Source: Halococcus thailandensis JCM 13552
GTDB lineage: Archaea; Halobacteriota; Halobacteria; Halobacteriales; Halococcaceae
Reading direction: 5' to 3'
Assembly: GCF_000336715.1 (NCBI RefSeq)
Contig: NZ_AOMF01000157.1
Location: forward strand, 1 to 39,565
Length of the DNA stretch: 39,565 nt
Shown: in pieces, positions 15,991 through 24,319 of the stretch
How the letters are laid out: every line of letters starts with the position of its first letter
Numbering within the stretch: position 1 is the stretch's first letter
Program-made: the position numbers and the translations under genes
Notes under the pieces: generated by a model
The model's input: the letters and a program-made list of their open reading frames with translations, nothing else
Database searches by the model: none
What the model was told of the DNA's origin: nothing

Positions 15991-16827
15991 TCAGTCGCCG
16001 CTGTAGGTCGTGGTGCGCCCCCAGCTGGTGGTCTTGCCCCAGAGCCCCGAGCGCATGCATTCGAGTTCGACGATCTGTGAGTTGTCGACGAACAGGTTGA
16101 CGTTGGGACCGAAGTTCTTGATGTACCACTCGAACATCTCGGGGCCCGGCGCTTCGAAAACGCAGTTCTCCGCGCCGAGTTCGTTGGCGATCCGATAGGC
16201 GACGTCCGTGCGCCACTCGACGACCTCCTCGGTGATTCCCTCGGCCTCGACCATCAGGAGATCCGCACCGGCGTCGAGATGGCGCTCGCCCTCGCGGATG
16301 GCCATATCGGGATCCTGTTGGCCTTCCTCCAGATCCTCTGGATCGGAGGCACCGCCCGCGCCGAACTGGACGTTGATCTCGGGTTTCGGCTCGACACCGT
16401 CGACCTCCGAGACCATCTCCGTCATCGCCACCATGTCGTCGGCATCGATCGCGAGAAAACCGGAGGAGATCTCCACGATGTCGAAGCCCATCTCGGCGCA
16501 CTCCTCGACGTATCGGTCCACTTTGTCGTTGTCACGGATCAGGACGTTCTCGATGAACCCACCGGTGGAGACCTTGACGTCGAACTCGTGGCAGATGTCG
16601 ATGAGTTCCCGCACCGCGTCCTCGGGCATCAGCGAGAACGACCCGCCCGAGAACTTGTAGATATCGACGTACCAGCCCATCGTTTCGAGGATGTCCCGTA
16701 GCTCGCGGGGGCCCATCGGATCGTAGTACGGCCCGCGCATCTCGGTGATTCCCTTCTCGCGGGGTTTTTCCGGTCGTTCGTTGACGTGCAGGAAGTCGAA
16801 CGCTCTGTCGAACGGTCTATCGCTCAT
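15991..16827 (-). CDS. comA: Phosphosulfolactate synthase (ComA family)
   Basis: The 278-residue protein from ATG 16827 (MSDRPFDRAFDFLHVNERPE) matches the ComA family, which adds sulfite to phosphoenolpyruvate to form (R)-2-phospho-3-sulfolactate. The TIM-barrel landmarks are KPREKGITEMRGPYY, VDIYKFSGGSFSLMP with the conserved lysine, STGGFIENVLIRD, and ADLLMVEAEGITEE; FEAPGPEMFEW lies in the C-terminal part. In methanogens this is step one of coenzyme M synthesis, but haloarchaea generally do not make coenzyme M. The product may therefore be sulfolactate, or the enzyme may dispose of sulfite. The neighbouring TSUP permease and DsrE protein support a sulfonate or sulfite context. The ComB phosphatase and ComC dehydrogenase are not in the window. 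A TATA-like CTACTAAG lies about 28 nt upstream. Confidence 0.85.
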   Translation of the reverse strand: MSDRPFDRAFDFLHVNERPEKPREKGITEMRGPYYDPMGPRELRDILETMGWYVDIYKFSGGSFSLMPEDAVRELIDICHEFDVKVSTGGFIENVLIRDNDKVDRYVEECAEMGFDIVEISSGFLAIDADDMVAMTEMVSEVDGVEPKPEINVQFGAGGASDPEDLEEGQQDPDMAIREGERHLDAGADLLMVEAEGITEEVVEWRTDVAYRIANELGAENCVFEAPGPEMFEWYIKNFGPNVNLFVDNSQIVELECMRSGLWGKTTSWGRTTTYSGD

Positions 16828-16885
16828 ACCCGTTCGTGTTCGCATGCCGATCACTTAGTAGTTGGCGAGGAATCAACAAGGACGG

Positions 16886-18271
16886 TTACAGCCGCGAGAG
16901 CAGCACGTCGGGATCCTCGATCGCCTCGATGACGTGCTCCATGAAGCGATTAGCCGTCACGCCATCGATGAGCCGGTGATCGAAAGACAGCGAGAGCGGA
17001 ACCTGCTCACGGACTTCGAGGTCGCCGTCCACTGCGATCGGTTTCTCGCCGATGGGGCCGATCCCCATGATGGCCGCCTCGGGATGGTTGATGACCGGCG
17101 TGCCGAACGTGCGATGCTCGCCATCGAGCGCGAGATTCGTCACCGTGAACGTCCCATCCTGCATGTCCGCAACGTCGATCGAACGCTCGCGGGCTTGTTC
17201 GGCCAGCTCCGTCATCTCCTCTGCGACCTCGACGATCGATTTCCCGTCGATGTCCTTGATGACGGGCACCATGAGCCCATCCTCGGTGTGGGTCGCAAAG
17301 CCGACGTTGTAGTAGTGCTTCTCGACGATCTCTCCCGTGCTGTCGTCGATACTCGCGTTCACCAGTGGGAACTCCTTCAGGGCTGGCACGACTGCCTTCA
17401 AGAGGATCGGCGTGTAGGTGATGTGGACGTCGTGTTTTTCGTTCAACCGCTCTTTGAGCGCGACGAGCTCCGTCGCATCGGCCTCGAACCCGGACGTGAG
17501 CTGGGCGGTGACGGTCAGCGAACGGGTCATGTTGTCGGCGATCTGCCCGCGAAGCCCCGAGAGGTCGCGCCGTTCCGACCGCGACTCGTCTTCGTCTATC
17601 GCCGTCGGTTCGATATCGACGCTTGGATGGAGTTCTTCGATCGTGCCCGTTTCCGCTTCTCCATTGCCCGCCTGCTCGTCGATGTCGTCGCGCAACACTC
17701 GGCCGTCCGGACCGGAGCCATCGACCGCGGCGAGGTCGACGCCCTCCTCGCGCGCGTAGCGTCGGGTGCTCGGTGCGGCGAACACCCGTTCGTCGCCGGT
17801 CGCTGGTTCCTCCGACTCATCGATTTCTTCGTCTTCGTCCTCGGTTCCGGCTTCCGTGACGGCTTCTTCCGGCTCTTCCTCTTCGGGTTCTTCTTCCTCA
17901 GTCGCTTCTTCGCCGGTTTCGGTGTCTTCCGTTTCGTCACCTGATTGTTCGGCCTCAGCTTCTTCGTCCTCGGATTCCTCGGTCGATTCGTCCGTCTCTT
18001 CAGCCTCTTCCGTGTCTTCGTCCTCGGCCTCATCGCCGGTGTCGAAGACGACGATAACCGTCCCGACGTCGACCGTCTCGCCCTCTTCGGCGGTGATCTC
18101 CTGTATCGTGCCTGAGATTGGGGCTGGGATTTCGGTGACGGCCTTGTCGGTTTCGACCTCGCCGAGTACGTCGTCCTCCGCGACTTCGTCGCCCTCTTCG
18201 ACGTGCCATTGTTCGATCTCGGCCTCGGTCAATCCCTCACCGGGATCGGGAAGCTCGAACTCGTAGCTCAT
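16886..18271 (-). CDS. 2-oxoacid dehydrogenase E2, dihydrolipoamide acyltransferase
   Basis: The 461-residue E2 has a lipoyl domain at residues 1-77 with the lipoylated K43 in VETDKAVTE, a very acidic linker (about 80-165, nearly all Glu, Asp, Ser, Thr), a peripheral subunit-binding domain at about 166-203 ([20 protein letters not shown]), and a catalytic acyltransferase domain at about 230-461. The catalytic histidine and aspartate are in [10 protein letters not shown] near the C-terminus. It transfers the acyl group from the E1-bound intermediate to CoA. It follows the E1-beta gene by 57 nt on the same strand, forming an E1-alpha, E1-beta, E2 operon. The usual E3 gene is not found downstream. 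Pyruvate, branched-chain or other 2-oxoacid substrates are possible; haloarchaeal complexes of this type are often unassigned. Confidence 0.92.
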   Translation of the reverse strand: MSYEFELPDPGEGLTEAEIEQWHVEEGDEVAEDDVLGEVETDKAVTEIPAPISGTIQEITAEEGETVDVGTVIVVFDTGDEAEDEDTEEAEETDESTEESEDEEAEAEQSGDETEDTETGEEATEEEEPEEEEPEEAVTEAGTEDEDEEIDESEEPATGDERVFAAPSTRRYAREEGVDLAAVDGSGPDGRVLRDDIDEQAGNGEAETGTIEELHPSVDIEPTAIDEDESRSERRDLSGLRGQIADNMTRSLTVTAQLTSGFEADATELVALKERLNEKHDVHITYTPILLKAVVPALKEFPLVNASIDDSTGEIVEKHYYNVGFATHTEDGLMVPVIKDIDGKSIVEVAEEMTELAEQARERSIDVADMQDGTFTVTNLALDGEHRTFGTPVINHPEAAIMGIGPIGEKPIAVDGDLEVREQVPLSLSFDHRLIDGVTANRFMEHVIEAIEDPDVLLSRL

Positions 18272-18328
18272 CGTTCACCCCACCGGTGGCTGTCCACTGT
18301 ACGATGCTCGCTCGTCGGCGTCGGATGC

Positions 18329-19351
18329 TCAGAACTCATAGTTCATCACCGCCTCGATGGCATACTGGGCGCGCTCCTCGTCGGGAAGGTAGTCGTCCTC
18401 GATGTCGTGGCTCGGGAAATGGACGTCGTAGCCCGTTGCTCGCTTTACGGGTGCTTTCAGTCTGTCGAGGGCGTACTCGTTGACGAGTGCCGATAGCTCC
18501 GCGCCCAGTCCCAGCGTTCGCCGTGCCTCGTGAACCACGACGCAGCGGCCCGTCTTCTTCACCGATTCGAGTATCGTCTCGACGTCGAGCGGCGACAGCG
18601 AGCGGATATCGACGACTTCGACGTCGGCATCAACGGTTTCGCTCGCCGCGACCGCGTGGCGCACCATCGCTCCCCACGTCAGCACAGTGACGTCCTCACC
18701 CTCGCGGACCAGCCGGGCTGCATCGAGCGGAAGGGTGTACTCTTCGGTCGGTACTGGCTGACTGCCGCCGCGATAGATCTTCTTCGGTTCCATGAACAAC
18801 ACGGGATCGTCGTGGCGGATGCTCGCCGTGAGCAGCCCCTTCGCCTGGTAGGGTGTGCTCGGACAGACGACCCGGATGCCCGGCGTGTGGAGGTAGTAGG
18901 CCTCGGTCGATTCCTGATGGTATTCGAGCGCTTTCACGCCGCCACCGTAGGCCATTCTGACCGTGAGTGGCACCTCGATATCTCCGCCCGTGCGATCGTA
19001 CATCTTCACGAGCGCGTACATGATCTGGCCGAATGCGGGGTAGGAGAACCCCATGAACTGGATCTCCGGCACCACGCGTTCGCCGGCCATCGCCATTCCC
19101 ACTGCGGTGCCGATGATGCCGTTCTCCGAGAGCGGCGTGTCGATGACGCGCTCGTTGCCGTACTCTTCGAGCAGTCCTTCGGTCGCCCGATAGACCCCGC
19201 CGATCGGGCCGATGTCGTAGCCCATGAGGCGAACGCTATCGTTCCGTGCCATCTCCTGGTCAAGGGTCTGATTGACGGCAGTCACGAGATCGATCTCGTC
19301 GGTCTCGTCGGCGTCGTGATCCGATGCGGGGGCCGGATAGGTCTCACTCAT
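18329..19351 (-). CDS. 2-oxoacid dehydrogenase E1 component, beta subunit
   Basis: From ATG 19351 the protein has 340 residues (MSETYPAPASDHDADE); the start overlaps the end of the E1-alpha gene by 8 nt. It contains the transketolase pyrimidine-binding domain of the beta subunit: IDTPLSENGIIGTAVGMAMA, with the glutamate that activates thiamine diphosphate in LSENG, then EIQFMGFSYPAFGQI, and VPLTVRMAYGGGV. The C-terminal transketolase domain begins at DVTVLTWGAMVRHA and ends VPS-like (YDVHFPSHDIEDDYLPDEE). With E1-alpha it forms a heterotetramer that decarboxylates a 2-oxoacid. Overlap with E1-alpha points to coupled translation. Confidence 0.93.
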   Translation of the reverse strand: MSETYPAPASDHDADETDEIDLVTAVNQTLDQEMARNDSVRLMGYDIGPIGGVYRATEGLLEEYGNERVIDTPLSENGIIGTAVGMAMAGERVVPEIQFMGFSYPAFGQIMYALVKMYDRTGGDIEVPLTVRMAYGGGVKALEYHQESTEAYYLHTPGIRVVCPSTPYQAKGLLTASIRHDDPVLFMEPKKIYRGGSQPVPTEEYTLPLDAARLVREGEDVTVLTWGAMVRHAVAASETVDADVEVVDIRSLSPLDVETILESVKKTGRCVVVHEARRTLGLGAELSALVNEYALDRLKAPVKRATGYDVHFPSHDIEDDYLPDEERAQYAIEAVMNYEF

Positions 19352-20477
19352 CGAACCCCTCGCCCGTGAAGTCGGTGAACGGGTTCTCGCCGTTCTGTTC
19401 GCGTTCCAGCTCGGCGCGCTGGTGGGCGTGGTTCCACGGCGTGTCGTGGATCTGGTAGTCGAACATCCGCTCCGGCTCGGAATCGGGTACCTCCCGTGCT
19501 GCAGCCACGGCCTCGGAGACCTGTTCGTCGACATCCGCCTGAACGTCGTCCGCGAGATCGTCGTCGAGTACGTCTTCCTCGCGGAGATACGTCTCGTAGC
19601 GCGCGAGTGGATCCTTCTCTTCCCACTCGTCGCGCTGTTCGCTATCGTCCCGGTAGACGTCGGGGTTGTCGGAGGTGTTGTGCTCTTCCATCCGGTAGGT
19701 CACACACTCGATGAACGTCGGCCCGTCCCCGTTGCGGGCGCGTTCGACGGCCTCTTCGGCTGTCTCGCGAACGGCGAAGACGTCGTTACCGTCGACGCGT
19801 TCGTGGGGAACACCGTAGGCTTCGGCTTTCTTGGCGAACGTCTCCGCACCGGTCTGGCGGTGTGACGGCTCGGAGATCGCCCACTGGTTGTTCTGACAGA
19901 CGATGACGACTGGGGGTTCGAACACGCCGGCGAAGTTCATCGCGTCGTGGAACGAGCCTTCGCTGGTCGATCCATCCCCGACGAACACCATCGTCACCGT
20001 CTCGTTGTCGTTGAACTTGTCGGCCATCGCCATTCCGACGGCGTTGGTCGTGTTCACTCCCACCGGCGTGTAATCCGGCGAGAAGTTCACGTCGGGTTCG
20101 TCGGTGTCGAGATGCTCGGCGACGGTCTGGGGTTCGGCACCCATGTCGCCGGCGACGATCTCTGCCATCGGGTATTCCCAGTACAGCAGCGCCGGGTTCT
20201 GCCGGTAGGTGTAGAAGATCCAGTCGTCGGGCGCGAGCGCGGCGGCACACCCAAGCGGTGTGGCTTCCTCGCCGCGCGAGCGCGCAACGAGGCTCGCCTC
20301 GCCGCTTCGCTGCATGTTCAACATCTTGTCCTCCAACGTGCGAGTGGCGACCATCGTCCGATACATCGCCAGCAGCTCGTCGTCGTCGAGTTCCGGCGGG
20401 TCGCCGTCGAGCTGACCATCTGCATCGAGCATGCGATACTCCCCCTCCGGTGGTCGGCGTTCGGTCCATTCTACCAT
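19344..20477 (-). CDS. 2-oxoacid dehydrogenase E1 component, alpha subunit
   Basis: The 377-residue subunit carries the thiamine diphosphate motif FVGDGSTSEGSFHDAMNFA (about residues 165-183) closed by VIVCQNNQWAIS. The regulatory-loop region with ECVTYRMEEHNTSDNPDVYR (around residue 260) is typical. It forms the E1 heterotetramer with the beta subunit encoded immediately downstream, and begins the operon. Between the stop of this gene and the next upstream gene (20626) there is 148 nt on the minus-strand 5' side, where no clear TATA box is seen. Substrate is unresolved: the alpha subunit resembles both pyruvate and branched-chain 2-oxoacid dehydrogenases. Confidence 0.93.
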   Translation of the reverse strand: MVEWTERRPPEGEYRMLDADGQLDGDPPELDDDELLAMYRTMVATRTLEDKMLNMQRSGEASLVARSRGEEATPLGCAAALAPDDWIFYTYRQNPALLYWEYPMAEIVAGDMGAEPQTVAEHLDTDEPDVNFSPDYTPVGVNTTNAVGMAMADKFNDNETVTMVFVGDGSTSEGSFHDAMNFAGVFEPPVVIVCQNNQWAISEPSHRQTGAETFAKKAEAYGVPHERVDGNDVFAVRETAEEAVERARNGDGPTFIECVTYRMEEHNTSDNPDVYRDDSEQRDEWEEKDPLARYETYLREEDVLDDDLADDVQADVDEQVSEAVAAAREVPDSEPERMFDYQIHDTPWNHAHQRAELEREQNGENPFTDFTGEGFDE

Positions 20478-20625
20478 GGTTGTGAGTCGTTGGGATTCGC
20501 GTGCGACCGATTACTCCGCATCCAACTCTCTACCGACTCACGGATCGAACAAAAACACTCTCCCGGCCAATTCAGGCCAGTGACATCCTTTCCAACGCTA
20601 TGGCTCGCTCACGCGATCCGTCCTC

Positions 20626-21978
20626 TCAATCGAGCAACGCGGTGAGGTCGGCCACGTCGTGTGCTTCCAGATTCTCGACGGTGTCGACGATCTCTTCGCG
20701 GTGGTCCTCGTCGTACCGGTCCTCGGTCATCGTGGTGAACTTCTCCTCGACCTGCTCCCACGTCATCGGGTTCGTCGGATGGCCGTTGAACGCGTCTTTC
20801 TCGATGTGGCGCATCGAGTCGTCGGCGAGCGCGATATCGACGACGGCGGGCATTTCGCCGTTCTCGAACCGTTCGGTGAGCTCCTCGTCCTCCTCGACCT
20901 CGACCTTCCGGAGCAGTTCCTGTACGTCGTCTTGCTGGATACGCTCCTCGTCGTAGGCGTCGTTGGTCATCTCGCGGTCGATGAGCGCGGCCGCGAGCAT
21001 GTACGGGAGCGAGTGATCGGCCTGGGCCTTCGTTTCGACCTCGTATCTGCTCCCCTCGCCGCCGCCGATGATGAGCTTCGCGCCGTGGAAGGTGTCGAGA
21101 TGGATCGAGTTCACCTGCTCGGGATCGATATCGGCCTCCTCGGCGAGTTCGATGACGCCCTCGACCGCCGACTGGGCGTAGGTCTCGGCGACGTAGCGTT
21201 TGGTCATCGTATCGAACACGCGCTCGCAGGACGGATCGAGATCGACCGAGAAGTCGCCCGAGACGATCTGTTTCCAGCCCTTCTGCCCCTCGAAGAGGTT
21301 GACGGGCCCTTCCATCCCGTTTCGTGCGAGCAGCGCCGAATACACCGCATTGCGGGCGGCGTTCGCACTCGCGATCCCCTTCCACTCGTTGATCCCGCCC
21401 GTGCGGGTGACGCGCAGCGCGTTGTGCCCGGTGCCGGCGATGCCGATCGCGTTGCGGAGCTGCTCGTGGTCCAATCCGAGGATCTTTCCGGAGCCGGCGG
21501 CCGCCGAGATCACGGTATGAGTCACGTGATCGTAGCCACGATCGCGCACGGGTGCGTTCCAGGCGAGTTCGCCCTGTATCTCGTAGCTCGTCCCCACGGC
21601 TTCGATGAGCTGAGTACCAGAGGCGTCGACGTGTTCGCCACAGGCGATCAGGCTCCCGATGTTGTCGCTCGGATGTGGCGTCTCGCCCGGTGCGAGAAAC
21701 GAGTCCATGAAGTCGAGATAGCGCGTGAGGCTCGTGTTGTACGTCGCCGCACCGGTCGGACTGGCGCGCCCGTCCGTCCCCCAGAGACGGGCCGCATCGC
21801 CGCCGCCGGTCTCTTCGACCGTTTCGCGGACGCTTTCGGTCGCGTCGGCCCCGAGCGCACCGACCGCGATGCCCACGGAGTCGAGCACGCGCTTTTTCAG
21901 CTCCTCGCGCACGTCCTCGGAGAGGTCGTCGTAGGCGACGTCCGTGACGAAGTCGGCCAGTTCCTCGGTGGTCGTCAT
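20626..21978 (-). CDS. MmgE/PrpD family protein
   Basis: From ATG 21978 (MTTTEELADFVTDVAYDDLS) the protein has 450 residues, normal for the MmgE/PrpD family. This fold includes 2-methylcitrate dehydratase, cis-aconitate decarboxylase and related lyases. Landmarks are KKRVLDSVGIAVGALGA, a NTSLTRYLDFMDSFL region followed by ETPHPSDNIG (the conserved H-P-SDN), and GIAGTGHNALR. The role of haloarchaeal members is not settled: propionate catabolism through methylcitrate is one option, but no methylcitrate synthase or lyase gene is nearby. A TATA-like CTTTTGC centred about 26 nt upstream (near 22004) fits this start. The gene is divergent from the acetolactate-synthase-like gene and lies upstream of the E1-E2 operon, perhaps a separate unit. 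Confidence 0.85.
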   Translation of the reverse strand: MTTTEELADFVTDVAYDDLSEDVREELKKRVLDSVGIAVGALGADATESVRETVEETGGGDAARLWGTDGRASPTGAATYNTSLTRYLDFMDSFLAPGETPHPSDNIGSLIACGEHVDASGTQLIEAVGTSYEIQGELAWNAPVRDRGYDHVTHTVISAAAGSGKILGLDHEQLRNAIGIAGTGHNALRVTRTGGINEWKGIASANAARNAVYSALLARNGMEGPVNLFEGQKGWKQIVSGDFSVDLDPSCERVFDTMTKRYVAETYAQSAVEGVIELAEEADIDPEQVNSIHLDTFHGAKLIIGGGEGSRYEVETKAQADHSLPYMLAAALIDREMTNDAYDEERIQQDDVQELLRKVEVEEDEELTERFENGEMPAVVDIALADDSMRHIEKDAFNGHPTNPMTWEQVEEKFTTMTEDRYDEDHREEIVDTVENLEAHDVADLTALLD

Positions 21979-21997
21979 ACCTGCTCTACCACCGATG

Positions 21998-22012
21998 GCC
22001 GCAAAAGCTTTC
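21998..22012. promoter_or_regulatory. Symmetric AAAGCTTT promoter block between divergent genes
   Basis: GCAAAAGCTTTCC at about 22001-22013 contains the palindrome AAAGCTTT. Its centre is 26-28 nt from the mmgE/PrpD start (21978), as for a leaderless mRNA. In the other direction it would start the acetolactate synthase transcript near 22031, giving a leader of about 43 nt. Spacing evidence only. Confidence 0.4.
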
Positions 22013-22047
22013 CCCGACCACCGACCCACGTGAGCGCCGGTGGAGTC

Positions 22048-22077
22048 ATGTGCGGCGGGTGCGTCCCGCCGGCATGA
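22048..22077 (+). CDS. Candidate nine-codon leader ORF overlapping the next start
   Basis: ATG at 22048 opens a short frame that reads MCGGCVPPA and stops at the TGA (22075-22077) overlapping the ATG of the acetolactate-synthase-like gene (ATGA). The same bases form a perfect 7-bp hairpin (22053-22071, arms CGGCGGG and CCCGCCG) ending 2 nt before that ATG. A CxxC motif is unusual in so short a peptide. It could couple or attenuate translation of the downstream enzyme, or be chance; there is no evidence of expression. Confidence 0.35.
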   Translation: MCGGCVPPA

Positions 22078-23654
22078 ACGCTGCCGATCTGCTCGTCGAG
22101 AGTCTCGAAGTCGAGGGCGTCGAGTACGTCTTCGGGCTGCCGGGCGAGGAGCTGGAGGACATCCTCTTCTCGCTGCGCGATTCGACGATCGAGTTCGTCC
22201 CCGTCCGTCACGAACAGGGCGCGGCCTTCATGGCCGACGTCCACGGCCGGCTCACGGGCGATGCCGGCGTCTGTCTCAGCACGCTGGGCCCGGGCGCGAC
22301 GAACCTTCTGACCGGTGTTGCCGACGCCCACCTCGACAAGAGTCCGGTCGTCGCCATCTCCGGTCAGGGTGGCCTCGAACGTCTCCACAAGGAGAGCCAC
22401 CAGAACATCGACGTCGTCAACCTGTTCGCGCCGATCACGAAGTGGAACACGCGGATCTCCGATCCGGAGATCGTCAACGAATCGGTGCGCAAGGCGTTCA
22501 AACTCGCCGAACACGAGAAACCCGGCGCGACCCACCTCGAGTTCCCCGAGGACGTCGCGGCCACCGACACGGATCACCGACCGCTGCCGCCGCGCAATCG
22601 CGTGCGCCGGCCGAGCCCCGACGGAAAGGCGATCGAGCGCGCCGCGGCGCTGCTCGCCGACGCCGACCACCCGATCGTGCTGGCGGGCAACGGCGGCATC
22701 CGCACCCGATCGGCCGAGCGCTTGCGCTCGTTCGTCGCCGAGACCGATATCCCCATCGTGGCGACCTACATGGGCAAGGGCGCGGTCTCCGACGCCGACG
22801 ACCACTCGCTGTTGACGCTCGATTCCGGCGCGGACGGTCAGGCAGCGAGCGCCATCGACCGGGCGGACGTCGTCCTCGCCGTCGGCTACGATATCGCCGA
22901 GCACGACCCCGAGAACTGGAACCCACATCAGGAAAAGCGCATCATTCATCTCGATTTCGAGCCGGCGGAAGTCTACGCCCACTACAACCCGCAGGTCGAG
23001 ATCGTCGCCGACGTCTCGGCCGGATTGCGCGCGATCCAGCGAACCGACACGACGATCGAGACCGACACCGACTGGTACGCCGACCTCCGCGAGTCGATCG
23101 TCGCGGACGTGACGCGCCGTCCCGATCCCGACGAGGGGTTCTCCATCCGCCGCACGCTTCCCTTCCTCCGGGACGCGATGGCCGACGAGGACGTCCTCGT
23201 CTCGGATACGGGCAACCACAAGATGGCGATCGCTCAGAATTTCCTGACAAACGACCCGAACACCTGCATCATCTCCAACGGCTTGGCGACGATGGGGATC
23301 GCCGTCCCGGGTGCGGTGGCCGCCGACCTCTCTGTCGATTCCAACGTGGTGGCCGCCACCGGCGACGGCGGCTTCCTGATGAACGCCGCCGAGATCGAGA
23401 CCGCCACTCGACTGGGCTGTGGGTTCACGATCCTGCTGTTCACCGACGACGATTACGGCCTCATCTCGGCGAAGCAGGTGGATCACCGGGGCGAGCACAC
23501 CGGGACCGGTCTCACGAATCCCGATTTCGTCACCTTCGCCGAGAGCTTCGGCATCGACGCGTATCGCCCGGAGAGTTGGGACGAGTTGAGTGAGACGCTC
23601 GAAACCGTCGTGCCGAGCGACGAGATGTCGCTCGTCGAAGTCCCGGTGGAATGA
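22074..23654 (+). CDS. Acetolactate synthase-like thiamine-diphosphate enzyme
   Basis: From ATG 22074 the protein has 526 residues (MNAADLLVESLEVEGVEYVF). It has the full architecture of the thiamine enzymes of the IlvB/AlsS type: N-terminal pyrimidine domain with the catalytic glutamate in FVPVRHEQGAAFMAD, a central domain starting near HPIVLAGNGGIRTRSAERL, and a C-terminal cofactor motif GDGGFLMNAAEIETATRLG with FTDDDYGLI. It may condense pyruvate to acetolactate for branched-chain amino acids or for acetoin, or act in another carboligation. No small regulatory subunit gene is next to it, so a catabolic or unregulated form is possible. Sequence alone does not separate acetolactate synthase from related oxalyl-CoA decarboxylase or phenylpyruvate decarboxylase-type enzymes. 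Confidence 0.85.
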   Translation: MNAADLLVESLEVEGVEYVFGLPGEELEDILFSLRDSTIEFVPVRHEQGAAFMADVHGRLTGDAGVCLSTLGPGATNLLTGVADAHLDKSPVVAISGQGGLERLHKESHQNIDVVNLFAPITKWNTRISDPEIVNESVRKAFKLAEHEKPGATHLEFPEDVAATDTDHRPLPPRNRVRRPSPDGKAIERAAALLADADHPIVLAGNGGIRTRSAERLRSFVAETDIPIVATYMGKGAVSDADDHSLLTLDSGADGQAASAIDRADVVLAVGYDIAEHDPENWNPHQEKRIIHLDFEPAEVYAHYNPQVEIVADVSAGLRAIQRTDTTIETDTDWYADLRESIVADVTRRPDPDEGFSIRRTLPFLRDAMADEDVLVSDTGNHKMAIAQNFLTNDPNTCIISNGLATMGIAVPGAVAADLSVDSNVVAATGDGGFLMNAAEIETATRLGCGFTILLFTDDDYGLISAKQVDHRGEHTGTGLTNPDFVTFAESFGIDAYRPESWDELSETLETVVPSDEMSLVEVPVE

Positions 23655-23775
23655 CGAATCGGTCGTCGCGCCGGTGCGTCGACTTTTGGTGTTGCTCCCG
23701 GCGGATGTCCCGATAGCTGTTGCTGGCTCTCGAACCGCCTCGATCCTGCCGCAAACGAGGACCGCAAGCCACACG

Positions 23776-23859
23776 CCTCCCCAACCGACTCCCTCGCTCA
23801 CTCCGTTCGCTCAGTCGCCCCTCGCGCGAGTCGCGCCCTCCGGGCGCTCCCGCGCGCCA
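23776..23859. repeat. Dispersed intergenic hairpin repeat, copy A
   Basis: This 84-nt stretch starts CCTCCCCAACCGA and ends GCGCGCCA; the copy at 34372-34455 has the same start, end and length. Both contain a CTCG-NN-CGAG arm and a strong hairpin; here the hairpin is GCGCCC-TCC-GGGCGC, and in copy B it is GTGCC-TTC-GGCAC, with a compensated base pair. Internal TTCGCTC repeats differ in number. It sits in the 260-nt gap between the acetolactate-synthase-like gene and the small membrane protein gene, where no gene is seen. Confidence 0.7.
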
Positions 23860-23914
23860 ACCGCAACGGCTAGCGGTGAGGGAAGCGACAAACTGGCGAA
23901 TTTCGGTGCTGGCT

Positions 23915-24214
23915 TCAGGCCCGTGCGGTCGCCCAGATCGCGGCGATCCCGAGCGCGACCGCGGGTGCGAGCGGGAGCACGAGGAAGGTGTCGCGCCAGG
24001 TCAGCCCGACCGCGGCGAGCAGCCCGCTGGCGTGCGGGAGTGCGAGAATCAGCCCGGGGACGACCAGAAAGGCGACGACGATGATGCCGACGAGCACCCA
24101 GCCGCGCCAGTCGAACTCCTGGTCGGCGGCGCGGGCGCGCGCCTCGTCGTACTCGCTGCGCGGGCGATCGTCGTCGAACGACTCCGGGTCGTGGACGTAG
24201 CCGTCGTCGCTCAT
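23915..24214 (-). CDS. Small two-helix membrane protein of unknown function
   Basis: This 99-residue protein begins with an acidic N-terminal third (MSDDGYVHDPESFDDDRPRS) ending in a tryptophan segment, FDWRGW. Two hydrophobic helices follow: VLVGIIVVAFLVVPGLILAL and TFLVLPLAPAVALGIAAIWA. This looks like a small membrane protein with a cytoplasmic acidic head. No motif points to a function. It is divergent from the moaB gene, with about 105 nt between starts, and the 260 nt downstream of it hold a dispersed repeat. Confidence 0.65.
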   Translation of the reverse strand: MSDDGYVHDPESFDDDRPRSEYDEARARAADQEFDWRGWVLVGIIVVAFLVVPGLILALPHASGLLAAVGLTWRDTFLVLPLAPAVALGIAAIWATARA

Positions 24215-24319
24215 CGCGGCCCGCCCCGTCGGCTCGGCGTGCCGTGGTACATATCCGATTCGAGGGTCGGCACGACCAAAAGCATGGGGAGTTTTGTCCC
24301 GGGCGCTCCGGCCTCCAGC

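Noticed and set aside
18329-19534. Upstream-extended E1-beta start at 19534
   Set aside because: The extra 61 residues are a shadow of the E1-alpha coding sequence with no family similarity.
21975-23801. Long minus-strand frame over the acetolactate synthase-like gene
   Set aside because: Antisense to a gene with full catalytic motifs; the translation is low-complexity and without domain signals.
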